Assembly (NCBI GenBank): GCA_018668255.1
Contig: JABISZ010000103.1
Span: 28,379 to 92,378, forward strand
Direction: 5' to 3'
DNA from: Pseudomonadota bacterium
Lineage (GTDB): Bacteria > Pseudomonadota > Gammaproteobacteria > Ga0077536
DNA: 64,000 nucleotides
The position numbers and the translations under genes are program-made. Positions 40,795-51,509 of the stretch are shown here, piece by piece. Within the stretch, counting starts at the first letter, position 1. The number at the start of each line of letters is the position of its first letter. The notes under the pieces are model-generated. The model saw only the letters and a list, made by a program, of their open reading frames with translations, made no database searches and was not told where the DNA came from.

Positions 40795-41540
40795 GTCAGG
40801 CGTTATTAAATAAACAGCAGTCATCGAGATGGCCTTTGGGAGTCATTATCCTTTCAAGCGGTGTTGTCTGCGTTGTGATTATTGTATTGACGTATATTTC
40901 TTTCAAATTAGCAGATCCTGAAGTTTTACCTGTTACTAAAATCGTCGTTAGCCCTCTCAATGCAAAATTTGTAAATTTAGAGGCCAAAAATTTAGTGGAA
41001 ATAGTAGAAGAAACGTTAACTGATAGAGGTTTTTTTCACATTAACGTTCGCGCAGTGCAAACTGAAATGTTGCAACAGCCTTGGGTCTCTAGAGCTATTG
41101 TAAAACGTTCTTGGCGGGATAAGTTGATTATCCAAATACGTGAGCAAAGACCAGTTGCAAGATGGGGAGAAAAAGAACTATTAAATGAAAAAGGTGAAGT
41201 TTTTTCACCTGATTTTTTAGGGAAAGCGAAGACTTTAGTTAAGTTGACCGGACCAGTTGGTACTCAAAAAATTATGCTGGAGCATTACAAAGTGATGTCT
41301 GCCCGCCTTGAAGTATTTGGATTAGGCCTGAGCGAAATTCTACTTACTGACCGGCGAGCTTGGACGTTATATACAGATGACGGAAAAGCACTTGTAATGG
41401 GCCGCGACGATATCTTGAATAGGTTGCAAAGATTTTTGATCGGTTACCCAAAGGAGTTGGCGGCCAGATGGTCGGAGGTTAACAAAGTTGACCTGAGATA
41501 TTCTAATGGGTTAGCTGTTTTGAATAAAAAAATACTATGA
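40791..41540 (+). CDS. ftsQ: Cell division protein FtsQ
   Basis: TM segment plus POTRA/FtsQ domain: QQPWVSRAIVKRSWRDKLIIQIREQRPVARWGEKELLNEKGEVFSP; between ddl and ftsA. Confidence 0.93.
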   Translation: MSQALLNKQQSSRWPLGVIILSSGVVCVVIIVLTYISFKLADPEVLPVTKIVVSPLNAKFVNLEAKNLVEIVEETLTDRGFFHINVRAVQTEMLQQPWVSRAIVKRSWRDKLIIQIREQRPVARWGEKELLNEKGEVFSPDFLGKAKTLVKLTGPVGTQKIMLEHYKVMSARLEVFGLGLSEILLTDRRAWTLYTDDGKALVMGRDDILNRLQRFLIGYPKELAARWSEVNKVDLRYSNGLAVLNKKIL

Positions 41541-41603
41541 AAAAGAGAGTCAAATGAATTCAGAAAGAAAAGGTTTTTTTTATAAATCGAGGTCATTTCC
41601 ATC

Positions 41604-42833
41604 ATGAAAAAATCAGAAAAAAAACTGATTATTGGCTTGGATATAGGGACGTCTAAAGTTGTGGCGATAGTTGGAGAATTGTCTGGGAAAGAAGATGTCG
41701 AAGTCATTGGTCTAGGATCATCTCCCTCGAGAGGACTTAAGAAAGGGGTGGTGGTGAATATAGAATCGACAGTTCAGTCTATACAAGCTGCGATAGAGGA
41801 AGCAGAACTAATGGCAGGCTGTCAGATTAAGTCGGTATATGCTGGAATATCCGGTGGGCACATAAGAAGCTTGAATTCGCATGGAGTTGTTCAAATTAGA
41901 GACAACGAAGTTTCTAATGGTGATGTTGAGCGGGTAATGGACGCAGCGAGGGCAGTTGCTATACCCTCAGATCAGAAAATATTACACATCCTGGCTCAGG
42001 AATTCATCATAGATGGGCAGGAAGGGATAGTTGATCCGATAGGAATGTCAGGTGTTCGACTTGAAGCAAATGTACATATGGTCACAGGAGCAGTGTCCGC
42101 CGCACAAAATATCGATAAGTGCGTAAAAAGGTGCGGTCTTGAAGTAGATAATATTATATTGCAACAGCTGGCTTCGTCTTACGCAGTCTTGACTGAGGAA
42201 GAAAAAGATCTAGGGATATGTCTCTGTGATATAGGGGGCGGCACCACAGATATTGCTGTTTTCGTAAATGGCGCCATACATCATTCTGCCGTTATTCCAA
42301 TTGCCGGTGACCAAGCAACGAAGGATATTGCAGTTGCTCTTAGAACGCCAACCCATCATGCAGAAGATTTGAAAATTCGCTATGCCTGTGCTTTGACACA
42401 GTTAGCCAACCCCGAAGAAACCATCGAAGTTCCTAGTGTTGGTGACCGGCCTCCAAGACGATTAACACGACAGACACTCGCCGAAGTTGTCGAGCCCCGT
42501 TATGAAGAGTTATTTAGCTTGGTAGCATCCGAGCTAAAAAGAAGTGGGTTCGAAGAACTTATGGCGGCGGGTATAGTGCTGACAGGTGGGGGTTCTAAAA
42601 TGGAAGGTGTTATCGAGCTTGCCGAAGAGGTATTTCATATGCCGGTTCGTATAGGCAGTCCCAAGGGTGTTTCTGGGTTGGTAGACGTCGTGAAGAACCC
42701 GATTTACGCCACAGGGGTGGGTCTTCTGGTATTTGGACAACGACTTTCTTTAGGCCTAAGCCAATCAGGTCAGAACTCTTCAGGAATGCCATATTTAGAG
42801 AAAATGAAAAACTGGTTCAAAAGGAATTTTTAG
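41604..42833 (+). CDS. ftsA: Cell division protein FtsA
   Basis: LIIGLDIGTSKVVAIVGEL, CDIGGGTTDIAVF, C-terminal amphipathic MKNWFKRNF. Confidence 0.97.
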   Translation: MKKSEKKLIIGLDIGTSKVVAIVGELSGKEDVEVIGLGSSPSRGLKKGVVVNIESTVQSIQAAIEEAELMAGCQIKSVYAGISGGHIRSLNSHGVVQIRDNEVSNGDVERVMDAARAVAIPSDQKILHILAQEFIIDGQEGIVDPIGMSGVRLEANVHMVTGAVSAAQNIDKCVKRCGLEVDNIILQQLASSYAVLTEEEKDLGICLCDIGGGTTDIAVFVNGAIHHSAVIPIAGDQATKDIAVALRTPTHHAEDLKIRYACALTQLANPEETIEVPSVGDRPPRRLTRQTLAEVVEPRYEELFSLVASELKRSGFEELMAAGIVLTGGGSKMEGVIELAEEVFHMPVRIGSPKGVSGLVDVVKNPIYATGVGLLVFGQRLSLGLSQSGQNSSGMPYLEKMKNWFKRNF

Positions 42834-42895
42834 TACCGAAGAAATTTCAGTAGATAAACAGAAAAATACTTAAATATACATATGGAGTAAAAAAT

Positions 42896-44032
42896 ATGTT
42901 TGAAATTATAGAAGAAACAACAGCCCGAGCATTAATAAAAGTCATCGGGGTAGGCGGCGGTGGCGGTAACGCTGTGCAGCACATGATGACTTCTAAATTT
43001 GAGCATGTAGATTTTATTTGCGCTAACACGGATGCCCAAGCACTTGAGAATGGCAGTGTCAGTAACACGTTACAATTAGGTGGAGACTTTACAAAAGGTT
43101 TAGGTGCAGGCGCAGATCCTGCAATTGGCCGTCAGGCAGCGCTAGATGACACTGACCGTATCACAGAGATGTTGAAAGGGACAGATATGGTTTTCATCAC
43201 TGCTGGAATGGGAGGTGGCACAGGTACAGGTGCCGCTCCTGTAGTCGCTCAACTCGCTCGAGAAATGAATATTTTGACAGTGGCAGTAGTCACACGTCCA
43301 TTCTCTTTTGAAGGAAAGAAAAGAGGATTGGTCGCAGAGAAAGGTTTGGAAGAGTTATCCCAATATGTTGATTCCTTAATAGTGATTCCAAATGAAAAAC
43401 TATTGAGTGAATTGGGAGCAGACATAACTCTTTCGGATGCCTTTAGTGCGGCAAATAACGTGTTGCTAGGCGCAGTACAAGGGATAGCCGAGTTGATAAC
43501 CTGCAGTGGCCGTATAAATGTAGACTTCGCTGATGTACGTACAGTCATGTCTGAGAAAGGGATGGCAATGATTGGGACAGGCTCCGGTCGTGGAGAAGAT
43601 AGAGCGCAAGATGCTGCGAGATCTGCTATTAGTAGTCCTTTACTAGAAGATATAGATTTAACTGGAGCGAAAGGAGTTTTAGTTAATATCACTTCTAGTG
43701 CTGACCTAACAATAGGAGAATTTCAGCAATTCGGTGAATGTGTAGCCGAATTCACCTCGGATAATGCCACGGTAGTGATTGGTAATGTTGTAGACCCGAC
43801 ACTCAAAGAAGAAGTCCGTGTGACGGTTGTTGCTACGGGGATTGGTGCTGAAAAAGACGAGGTTTTTTCCACACCTTCTTTGGTTCCAGACCAGAAAGAA
43901 GCTCAGTTACAACTTCCTGATCGGCAAGGTGTTCCAGGGTATAGAGGGACTGAGGTAGATGAAAAAAACCGCCAGTCTGGTGATGATGATTATCTAGACA
44001 TCCCTGCTTTTTTAAGAAGGCAGGCTGATTAG
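42896..44032 (+). CDS. ftsZ: Cell division protein FtsZ
   Basis: IKVIGVGGGGGNAVQHM, GMGGGTGTGAAPVVA, C-terminal LDIPAFLRRQAD. Confidence 0.98.
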   Translation: MFEIIEETTARALIKVIGVGGGGGNAVQHMMTSKFEHVDFICANTDAQALENGSVSNTLQLGGDFTKGLGAGADPAIGRQAALDDTDRITEMLKGTDMVFITAGMGGGTGTGAAPVVAQLAREMNILTVAVVTRPFSFEGKKRGLVAEKGLEELSQYVDSLIVIPNEKLLSELGADITLSDAFSAANNVLLGAVQGIAELITCSGRINVDFADVRTVMSEKGMAMIGTGSGRGEDRAQDAARSAISSPLLEDIDLTGAKGVLVNITSSADLTIGEFQQFGECVAEFTSDNATVVIGNVVDPTLKEEVRVTVVATGIGAEKDEVFSTPSLVPDQKEAQLQLPDRQGVPGYRGTEVDEKNRQSGDDDYLDIPAFLRRQAD

Positions 44033-44120
44033 TTAGTCAGCAGTACTGGAAAAACTACGATTAGAGAAGTTAGATTTGTGGTATGATTCGTACTCATGAA
44101 TTCTTAGGAACGTCAGGGGA

Positions 44121-45038
44121 ATGATAAAGCAGAGAACCCTGAAAAATAGCATTCGGGCGACTGGCGTAGGTCTTCACTCAGGAATAGAGGTATGCCTGAC
44201 CATCAAACCGGCGCCAGTTAATACAGGCATAGTGTTTTGTAGAAAAGATTGTGAGCCTGAGGTCAGAATTCGCGCGATTGTAAAGAACGTTGGCGCTACA
44301 AGTTTATCCACTAGTTTGGTGCAAGACGATGTGACGGTGTCAACTGTTGAGCATCTCCTTTCAGCGCTAGCGGGCTTAGGAATAGACAACGCTATTATAG
44401 ATCTGACGTCTTCTGAACTTCCGATTATGGATGGTAGTGCAGGACCTTTTGTTTTTCTTTTACAGTCAGCTGGTATCGAAGAACAGGAAACCGAAAAAAA
44501 ATTCATACGTATAAAGCGTGAAATTTCAGTAAAAGATGGTGATAAATGGGCCCGATTTGAACCCTTTGATGGTTTTAAGGTCTCTTTTGGTATTGAGTTT
44601 GACCATCCAATATTTCATAAGAAAACTAGCCATGCAGTCATAGATTTTTCCACCACTTCCTTTGTGAAGGAAGTGAGTCGTGCGCGTACTTTTGGCTTTA
44701 GTAAAGACGTGGAAGCATTAAGAGAGAGAAACCTTGCTCTGGGCGGAAGTTTGGAGAACGCAATCGTTATAGCTGATAGCGGAGTCTTGAATGAGGACGG
44801 ACTACGCTATAAGGATGAGTTTGTAAAACACAAAATTCTTGATGCTATTGGAGATTTATACTTGCTTGGTTATAGCTTAATTGGCGCGTTCCATGGTTAT
44901 AAATCAGGTCATGAGTTGAACAATAGACTCATGAAGAAAGTATTGTTAGAAAAGGATTCATGGGAGTTAGTCTCGATGGAAGAGTCAGACCTCTCTTCTA
45001 TAATTTTTCAGCAACCAATAACTGCTATAGGGCATTAG
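44121..45038 (+). CDS. lpxC: UDP-3-O-acyl-N-acetylglucosamine deacetylase
   Basis: [60 protein letters not shown]. Confidence 0.97.
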   Translation: MIKQRTLKNSIRATGVGLHSGIEVCLTIKPAPVNTGIVFCRKDCEPEVRIRAIVKNVGATSLSTSLVQDDVTVSTVEHLLSALAGLGIDNAIIDLTSSELPIMDGSAGPFVFLLQSAGIEEQETEKKFIRIKREISVKDGDKWARFEPFDGFKVSFGIEFDHPIFHKKTSHAVIDFSTTSFVKEVSRARTFGFSKDVEALRERNLALGGSLENAIVIADSGVLNEDGLRYKDEFVKHKILDAIGDLYLLGYSLIGAFHGYKSGHELNNRLMKKVLLEKDSWELVSMEESDLSSIIFQQPITAIGH

Positions 45039-45042
45039 ATGT

Positions 45043-45480
45043 CTATCCTTTAATTTTCTTAGCTATCCTTTTGAACGCCTCGCGCGTTTTATCGTTGGTG
45101 AGACTAGATGTGTAACGGTTGATCGCATCGGCAGATGCTTGACTTAGCGTTAAAGGTTCTCTCTGTCGGTGAACCGGCAATGATTCCGGTCTGACTTTCA
45201 CTCGGATGTCTAGGATATTTTGAAATTCTTCTACCGTATTTAGAGATTCTACTAATTCTGGGGTTATATACCTCAATTGAGCCGCCCAAGCTGCAGAATC
45301 TGAATGTAGAAGGATAGTTCGACCTTTGATCGTGGATAGAGTGATATGTTCAGCGAACCTTGCAGGTAAATGTTGTTTAAGTAAGGTGTTGAGGTCGGAA
45401 AGGGCTAATGCTTGTTTTACCAGAGCGCCAGTTGCACTATCTTTTCTAAGCAGTGAGGTAATTATATTTAAGCGGCTCAT
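45043..45480 (-). CDS. dciA: DUF721/DciA-family protein
   Basis: LKQHLPARFAEHITLSTIKGRTILLHSDSAAWAAQLRYITPELVESLN; located between lpxC and secA; ORF track gives an earlier ATG at 45504. Confidence 0.78.
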   Translation of the reverse strand: MSRLNIITSLLRKDSATGALVKQALALSDLNTLLKQHLPARFAEHITLSTIKGRTILLHSDSAAWAAQLRYITPELVESLNTVEEFQNILDIRVKVRPESLPVHRQREPLTLSQASADAINRYTSSLTNDKTREAFKRIAKKIKG

Positions 45481-45708
45481 ATTTGGTGTCCAGCTAAGTT
45501 TCACAGTTGTATAGTTCTGATTCTCACTTAATTCGTTGTGGCTTGTGTATTTATATCATAGGTGCGAACTGATTATAGAAAATGAATAATATTAATTACT
45601 TATTTTATCTAGAGAATAACGATTTTCGATTTGCTACAATATAAATCTCTAGCCTACCCAGCGGACGGTAGTCAGAGTCTTTAAATCTATAGGTGACTCA
45701 ATAAATTA

Positions 45709-48414
45709 ATGTTCCTCGATTCTAAATCTCGTATTAGCAAAGTGTTGTCTTCGGTCTTTGGTAGCCGAAATAGTCGTTTGTTGAAACAAACCCAGAAGAA
45801 AATATCCACAATAAATGCGCTTGAGGAAAATCTTTTTGAGTTATCTGATGAGGATTTAAAAGAGAAAACGAATGAGTTTCGGGCGCGCTTCTCGAGCGGC
45901 GAAACGTTAGACCAGTTGTTGCCTGAGGCATTTTCGGTAGCTAGAGAGACGAGTAGGCGTGTATTAGGGATGCGTCATTTCGATGCTCAGTTAGTTGGTG
46001 GCATTGTTTTGCATGAAGGAAAGATAGCGGAAATGCGCACGGGGGAGGGGAAGACGCTAGCTGCTACCTTGCCTGCATATCTAAATGCACTTTCTGGGAA
46101 GTCAGTACATGTGGTGACAGTCAACGATTATCTAGCGACACGAGATGCTGGTTGGATGGGGGTTTTATATAATGCTCTCGGTTTGTCAGTGGGCGTAATC
46201 GTCAGTGGAATGGAGCATGAGAAGCGTAAAGAGGCATATTGTACTGATGTTACTTACGGTACTAATAACGAATTTGGTTTTGATTATCTTCGCGACAACA
46301 TGTGCTTTTCCTCAGACCAGCAGGTACAGAGGGACTTAGCTTTTGCAATTATAGACGAAGTCGATTCAATCTTAATTGATGAAGCAAGAACTCCCTTAAT
46401 TATATCTGGTCCTGCGGATGATAAAACTGACCTTTATATAAAAATGAATGCTCTAGTTGCACCTCTGAAAAGACAACTAGAAGATGATGACGAGGGAGAT
46501 TACTCTCTGGATGAGAAGACCAGACAAGTCTATCTCACGGAAAAAGGGCACATTAATATTGAAGGTATTTTGTTGAAAGCTGATCTTCTGTTGGAGAATG
46601 ATAGCCTATACAGTGCTGCTAACATTTCATTAATACATCATGTTTACGCCGCAATACGTGCACACAATTTATTTCAGAAAGATGTTGACTATGTTGTTCA
46701 AGAGGGAGAGATAGTTATAGTTGACGAGTTTACTGGTAGAACCATGCCTGGACGCCGGTGGTCAGAAGGATTACATCAAGCAGTAGAGGCGAAGGAAGGA
46801 CTCTCGATTAAAGAAGAAAATCAGACTCTCGCATCCATCACCTATCAGAATTATTTTCGTCTATATCAAAACCTATCTGGGATGACAGGGACTGCGGATA
46901 CGGAAGCCTATGAGTTTCAGGAAATTTATGGACTAGAAGTAGTTGTGATTCCGACGAACAAAAATATGGTTCGAGAAGACAATGGCGATTTGGTTTACCT
47001 AACTACTCGCGAAAAATTTCTAGCGATAGTTGAAGATGTCGAGGACTGTGTAAAAAGGCAGCAGCCTGTTCTTGTTGGCACTACATCCATAGAGACTTCG
47101 GAATACTTATCCTCCTTACTTACAGAACGAGATATAAAGCATAAAGTATTAAATGCCAAGTTCCATGAACAGGAAGCTAGAATTATTGCAGATGCTGGGA
47201 TGCCTGCTAGCGTAACGGTAGCCACTAACATGGCTGGGAGAGGTACGGATATTATTTTAGGTGGTAATCCGGATTTTCAAAGGGATCCCATAGGAGATGT
47301 GGATTTAGAGAGCTCTGATAAATGGAAAAGCAATCATGAAATAGTTATATGCTCTGGCGGCTTACATATTATCGGCACGGAGCGGCATGAATCTCGACGA
47401 ATAGATAATCAACTTCGGGGCAGGTCTGGTAGGCAAGGTGATCCTGGATCGAGCCGATTCTATCTTTCTTTGGAAGATAATTTAATGCGCATTTTTGCTT
47501 CTGAAAAAGTTGCAGGACTTATGCAAAAGCTTGGTATGAAAGATGGCGAGGCTATAGAGCATCCCTGGGTCAGTAAAGCAATTGAGAATGCGCAAAGAAA
47601 AGTTGAAGGGCGAAACTTTGATATCCGCAAGCAATTGTTAGACTTTGATGATGTTGCTAACGATCAGAGAAAAAATGTTTATGAGCAACGTCGAGAGATG
47701 ATAGAGTCCGTAGATATAGAACGAACAATTATCCAGATTAGAGAGGATGTTGTTGGAGAAATTTTAGAACGGAATATGTCATTATTCTCGGGCGATGCAG
47801 GATGGAATTTGACAGCACTATCTAGGGATCTTGAAAAAGACCTTGGCATAGTTATCGACTTTAGTGATTTTGACGATAACTCGGTGACACAGGCTGCTTT
47901 GGAAGATGTTGTTTTTCGGCGCGTAGATGAGGAGTACAGAAAGAAGGAATTGTTGGTTGGTTCGGATGCTTTAAGAAATTTTGAAAAGAGTATTATGTTG
48001 CAGGTGTTAGATACTCAATGGAAGGAGCACTTGGCTGCAATGGACTATCTTAGGAAAGGTATTCACCTTAGAGGTTTTGCCCAAAAGAACCCCAAGCAGG
48101 AATATAAGCGAGAAGCTTTCGAAATGTTTTCCCAAATGCTGGACGACATTCAGCGTTCGGTTGTCGGCCTCCTTTTGAGAGTACAGGTTTCGAATGAATC
48201 AGACTTGCAAAGAGCGGAGCGTAAAGAACTTGAGTTGTCCGAGGCAAACTATCATCATGGAGGATCGGCGCCAGATTCTGTCGTTATGAATCCGACCGAA
48301 GTAGCAGGCTCCTCCAAACCCTTTAAACGAGGTGGAGAGAAAGTCGGCCGGAACGAGCCTTGTCCCTGCGGTTCTGGTAAAAAATTTAAACAGTGTCACG
48401 GGAGAACCCCTTGA
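45709..48414 (+). CDS. secA: Preprotein translocase ATPase SecA
   Basis: [35 protein letters not shown]-terminal zinc motif [17 protein letters not shown]. Confidence 0.98.
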   Translation: MFLDSKSRISKVLSSVFGSRNSRLLKQTQKKISTINALEENLFELSDEDLKEKTNEFRARFSSGETLDQLLPEAFSVARETSRRVLGMRHFDAQLVGGIVLHEGKIAEMRTGEGKTLAATLPAYLNALSGKSVHVVTVNDYLATRDAGWMGVLYNALGLSVGVIVSGMEHEKRKEAYCTDVTYGTNNEFGFDYLRDNMCFSSDQQVQRDLAFAIIDEVDSILIDEARTPLIISGPADDKTDLYIKMNALVAPLKRQLEDDDEGDYSLDEKTRQVYLTEKGHINIEGILLKADLLLENDSLYSAANISLIHHVYAAIRAHNLFQKDVDYVVQEGEIVIVDEFTGRTMPGRRWSEGLHQAVEAKEGLSIKEENQTLASITYQNYFRLYQNLSGMTGTADTEAYEFQEIYGLEVVVIPTNKNMVREDNGDLVYLTTREKFLAIVEDVEDCVKRQQPVLVGTTSIETSEYLSSLLTERDIKHKVLNAKFHEQEARIIADAGMPASVTVATNMAGRGTDIILGGNPDFQRDPIGDVDLESSDKWKSNHEIVICSGGLHIIGTERHESRRIDNQLRGRSGRQGDPGSSRFYLSLEDNLMRIFASEKVAGLMQKLGMKDGEAIEHPWVSKAIENAQRKVEGRNFDIRKQLLDFDDVANDQRKNVYEQRREMIESVDIERTIIQIREDVVGEILERNMSLFSGDAGWNLTALSRDLEKDLGIVIDFSDFDDNSVTQAALEDVVFRRVDEEYRKKELLVGSDALRNFEKSIMLQVLDTQWKEHLAAMDYLRKGIHLRGFAQKNPKQEYKREAFEMFSQMLDDIQRSVVGLLLRVQVSNESDLQRAERKELELSEANYHHGGSAPDSVVMNPTEVAGSSKPFKRGGEKVGRNEPCPCGSGKKFKQCHGRTP

Positions 48415-48441
48415 TCTATTCAAACTTATGGATGCTCTGAA

Positions 48442-49656
48442 ATAAATAATAAAATCAAAATTCTTCCTGAAGTCCTCCCTATAGACGGTATCCGTTTAGG
48501 TATAGCAGCTATGGGTGATCGCTATAAAGGCAGACCAGACTTAGCCTTGATAGAGTTGGTTGAAAGCGCGAAGACATCCTGTGTCTTCACGCAGAATAAA
48601 TTTTGTGCGGCACCAGTGTCATTGGCTAAATCCCATGTAAAGACATTCAGGCCAAGATTTTTAGTGATCAACTCGGGGAACGCTAACGCAGGAACAGGCG
48701 TGGCGGGCGATAAAGCAGCATTAAGTGTATGTCGTGCTGTAGCAAAGAACGGTAGTTGCCGGATAGAAGAAGTGTTGCCTTTTTCAACTGGAATTATTGG
48801 CGAGCCCTTAAATAGTGAACTTATAGTGCACAGTATTCCGACAGCTTTTTCTGATTTAAGTTCTAATAAATGGCTGGATGCAGCTGGTGCAATAATCACC
48901 ACAGACACGAGGATCAAAGCGCGAAGTGCGCAGGTTTATATTGGTGACGAGAAAGCATCTATCACAGGGATAGCGAAAGGTAGTGGTATGATAAAGCCCA
49001 ATATGGCAACAATGTTGGCATTCGTCGCGGTAGACGCAAATATTTCACAGAAAACTCTTGATCGGATCTGCAGTGACGCTAGTGAGTTAAGCTTTAATAG
49101 AATCACAGTGGATGGCGACACCTCTACTAATGATGCGCTGGCGCTAATTAGCTCAGGCTCTTTAGGAAATTCTGAAATCAACGTTGGTGATGCAGATTAT
49201 GAGAATGTGTTCAGAGGAATACTCTTGGTCTGTCAAGAATTAGCAAAGGACATCGCACGGGATGGAGAAGGTGCAACCAAATTTATTACCGTCACCGTGT
49301 CTGGTGGGAAAAGTGAAGGCGAATGTAAGAATGTGGCTTTTGCCGTGGCAGAATCACCTCTAGTAAAAACAGCTTTATTCGCTGCGGATGCTAACTGGGG
49401 TCGAGTTTTAGCAGCTGTTGGCAGAGCAATTGATGCGGACACAAGTATTGAAGACATTGATATAAAATTCGGGGAGTACTCGATTGTTGCAAACGGCCTA
49501 CCTGCTGATCACGATGAAGATAAATTAAATGACCTACTGCTTTTACCTGAGATTGAAATAAATATAGCACTAGGTAAGAGTCAAGCAGAAGTCACAGTAT
49601 GGTCTTGTGATCTTTCATATGACTATGTCCGCATCAATGCTGAATATCGGTCTTAA
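48442..49656 (+). CDS. argJ: Glutamate N-acetyltransferase/amino-acid acetyltransferase ArgJ; 5' end uncertain (ORF track ATG at 48511)
   Basis: KGSGMIKPNMATMLAFVA (autocleavage K-G-S-G-M-I-K-P-N-M-A-T-M), AADANWGRVLAAVGRA; conserved N-terminal LPEVLPIDGIRLGIAAMG lies upstream of the first ATG. The start shown is an illustrative ATA. Confidence 0.9.
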   Translation: MNNKIKILPEVLPIDGIRLGIAAMGDRYKGRPDLALIELVESAKTSCVFTQNKFCAAPVSLAKSHVKTFRPRFLVINSGNANAGTGVAGDKAALSVCRAVAKNGSCRIEEVLPFSTGIIGEPLNSELIVHSIPTAFSDLSSNKWLDAAGAIITTDTRIKARSAQVYIGDEKASITGIAKGSGMIKPNMATMLAFVAVDANISQKTLDRICSDASELSFNRITVDGDTSTNDALALISSGSLGNSEINVGDADYENVFRGILLVCQELAKDIARDGEGATKFITVTVSGGKSEGECKNVAFAVAESPLVKTALFAADANWGRVLAAVGRAIDADTSIEDIDIKFGEYSIVANGLPADHDEDKLNDLLLLPEIEINIALGKSQAEVTVWSCDLSYDYVRINAEYRS

Positions 49657-49702
49657 GTGCTGTGCCAGATCGTGTTGATGAAAAAAATATTGCGCCTATA
49701 AG

Positions 49703-50650
49703 ATGAAGGAGCTACTTGGTGTTTCGGTTGGGGTGGTACGTCAGAAGCATGGTTTGTATCTCCTTTCATTAAGAAATCAAGGTCGTACTTTCTCCGGTTT
49801 GTGGGAGTTTCCTGGTGGAAAAATTGAGACGGGAGAGTCAGCCGTTCAAGCGCTAACGCGCGAGTTATACGAAGAAGTGGGCATTAAGGTTAGCACTGAA
49901 CCCATACCTTTGATTAATTTCAAGTATGAGTATTCGGACTTCATCGTCGATATGCATGTTTATAGGCTCGATGAGTGGGAAGGGTCACCAACTAGCTGCG
50001 AAGGCCAGAAACTCATGTGGGTAACTTTAGAAGAGCTACTCTCCTCTAAAATGCCGGATGCTAATCAGTCCATAAAATTAGCACTGAGGTTACCGAACAC
50101 GTCCTTAATCACTCCTGACTTTGAGGGTGATGACTTATCGTATTTGAATCAGCTTGAGGTATGTTTGAGTAATGGAGTGAAATTGGTACAGCTCAGGATG
50201 CCGGGGAGCTCACACGTGTGCGTTGCCAGAATAGCTAGAGAGGCTTTGGTTCTGTGTCGAAATCATATGGCGACACTGCTAATTAACAACGAACCTTCTT
50301 TAGTACGTGAATTGCACGTCGATGGTCTTCATTTGCCGTCTTATATTTTAAAGGGTTTAACTGAAAGACCTATATCAGAACAGTCTCTGTTAAGCACTTC
50401 TTGCCATAACAAAAATGAAGTCGCTCATGCCAATAAAATTGGCGTAGATTTTGGTTATATTTGCCCGATAAAGAAGCCATTTTCTCATGATTCCTCAAGC
50501 ACTTTAGGTTGGGAGGCTGCAGCAGAGCTAGCAAGTCTGGCAGCTTTCCCAGTATATGCTCTGGGTGGCTTGAAAAGGGGCGATACTAAGCATGCTGGCA
50601 AGTTAGGCTTTCAAGGTGTGAGTATGGTGACAGCGCTTTGGAGAGAATGA
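49703..50650 (+). CDS. mutT: Nudix hydrolase (MutT) fused to a ThiE-like C-terminal domain
   Basis: GLWEFPGGKIETGESAVQALTRELYEEVGI Nudix box; C-terminal TIM-barrel-like VKLVQLRMPG, DGLHLPS, VYALGGLKRGD. Confidence 0.9.
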   Translation: MKELLGVSVGVVRQKHGLYLLSLRNQGRTFSGLWEFPGGKIETGESAVQALTRELYEEVGIKVSTEPIPLINFKYEYSDFIVDMHVYRLDEWEGSPTSCEGQKLMWVTLEELLSSKMPDANQSIKLALRLPNTSLITPDFEGDDLSYLNQLEVCLSNGVKLVQLRMPGSSHVCVARIAREALVLCRNHMATLLINNEPSLVRELHVDGLHLPSYILKGLTERPISEQSLLSTSCHNKNEVAHANKIGVDFGYICPIKKPFSHDSSSTLGWEAAAELASLAAFPVYALGGLKRGDTKHAGKLGFQGVSMVTALWRE

Positions 50651-50708
50651 AGCTTCGACAAGCGATATAACCCCGATGATAGGACATTTAGGCTTGACTC
50701 TTCCTGTT

Positions 50709-51509
50709 CTATATACTGCAGATTTGTAACTGAAACTGAATGGTCTCTGAGGTTTGTTTGGGTTTACTACTAGTATCGTAATGGTGGAAAAACCGAACCG
50801 TGAAGCGATGCTTGCCGCCACTTACTTCGGGGAAAACAGGTAATGACATCGGTAGAGAAAAGCGCAATAGATAGCTCACTTTCTCTTTATCTAGACTCCG
50901 TTGAAAAAAACCTTCTGATGCCGTTTCAAAAGATGTTACTGAGCTTCCCCTGATAATTTCAAGCATGAGTGCAGTGGCATTTTTTAGGGGTAGAATATCT
51001 GACATCCATTTTTCAATTTGAAAAATTTTTTCATCCTGGCTAAGGTTGCTCCAGAAAAAAAAGCGAGGGAGATCAAATTTATTAATCCCTTTTTGAGAAC
51101 TACTCTTTTGACGAACCTGGTGAATTAACTCATCAGATTTTATGCAAATTCCTGGATTGTATTCGCGTGATTTTAGGGTGGTTAGACTGCCTTTTATAGT
51201 GGCTATCACTTTTTCTAAATTATTTGGATCCACCTGAGGGTTGCCGGAAAAAATGCTAAAAGCATTTGCAGCACGTTCTAACTCCGTTATCAAATCTTTC
51301 CTTAGGTCTGAGCGATTAATAAAATCAGATAACTCTATTAACAAACTTACCGTTGCGCCACTTTCTAATTTCTCTCCTGCAGTATAGGTATCAATTTGTG
51401 AACAAAAGTACTCCATTCTTAGAAAATTACGAGCTTTTTCATTTATTGGTAACTCATAAGTTACTAGGTTTTCTTGAAGAAAAAAATTTTGGTAGTCGTG
51501 ACTATTCAT
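50709..51509 (-). CDS. zapD: Cell division protein ZapD (DUF1342)
   Basis: YELPINEKARNFLRMEYF, NPQVDPNNLEKVIATIKGSL; downstream of coaE. Confidence 0.9.
   Translation of the reverse strand: MNSHDYQNFFLQENLVTYELPINEKARNFLRMEYFCSQIDTYTAGEKLESGATVSLLIELSDFINRSDLRKDLITELERAANAFSIFSGNPQVDPNNLEKVIATIKGSLTTLKSREYNPGICIKSDELIHQVRQKSSSQKGINKFDLPRFFFWSNLSQDEKIFQIEKWMSDILPLKNATALMLEIIRGSSVTSFETASEGFFQRSLDKEKVSYLLRFSLPMSLPVFPEVSGGKHRFTVRFFHHYDTSSKPKQTSETIQFQLQICSI

Noticed and set aside
43249-43692. 147-aa minus-strand ORF inside ftsZ
   Set aside because: Antisense shadow of ftsZ
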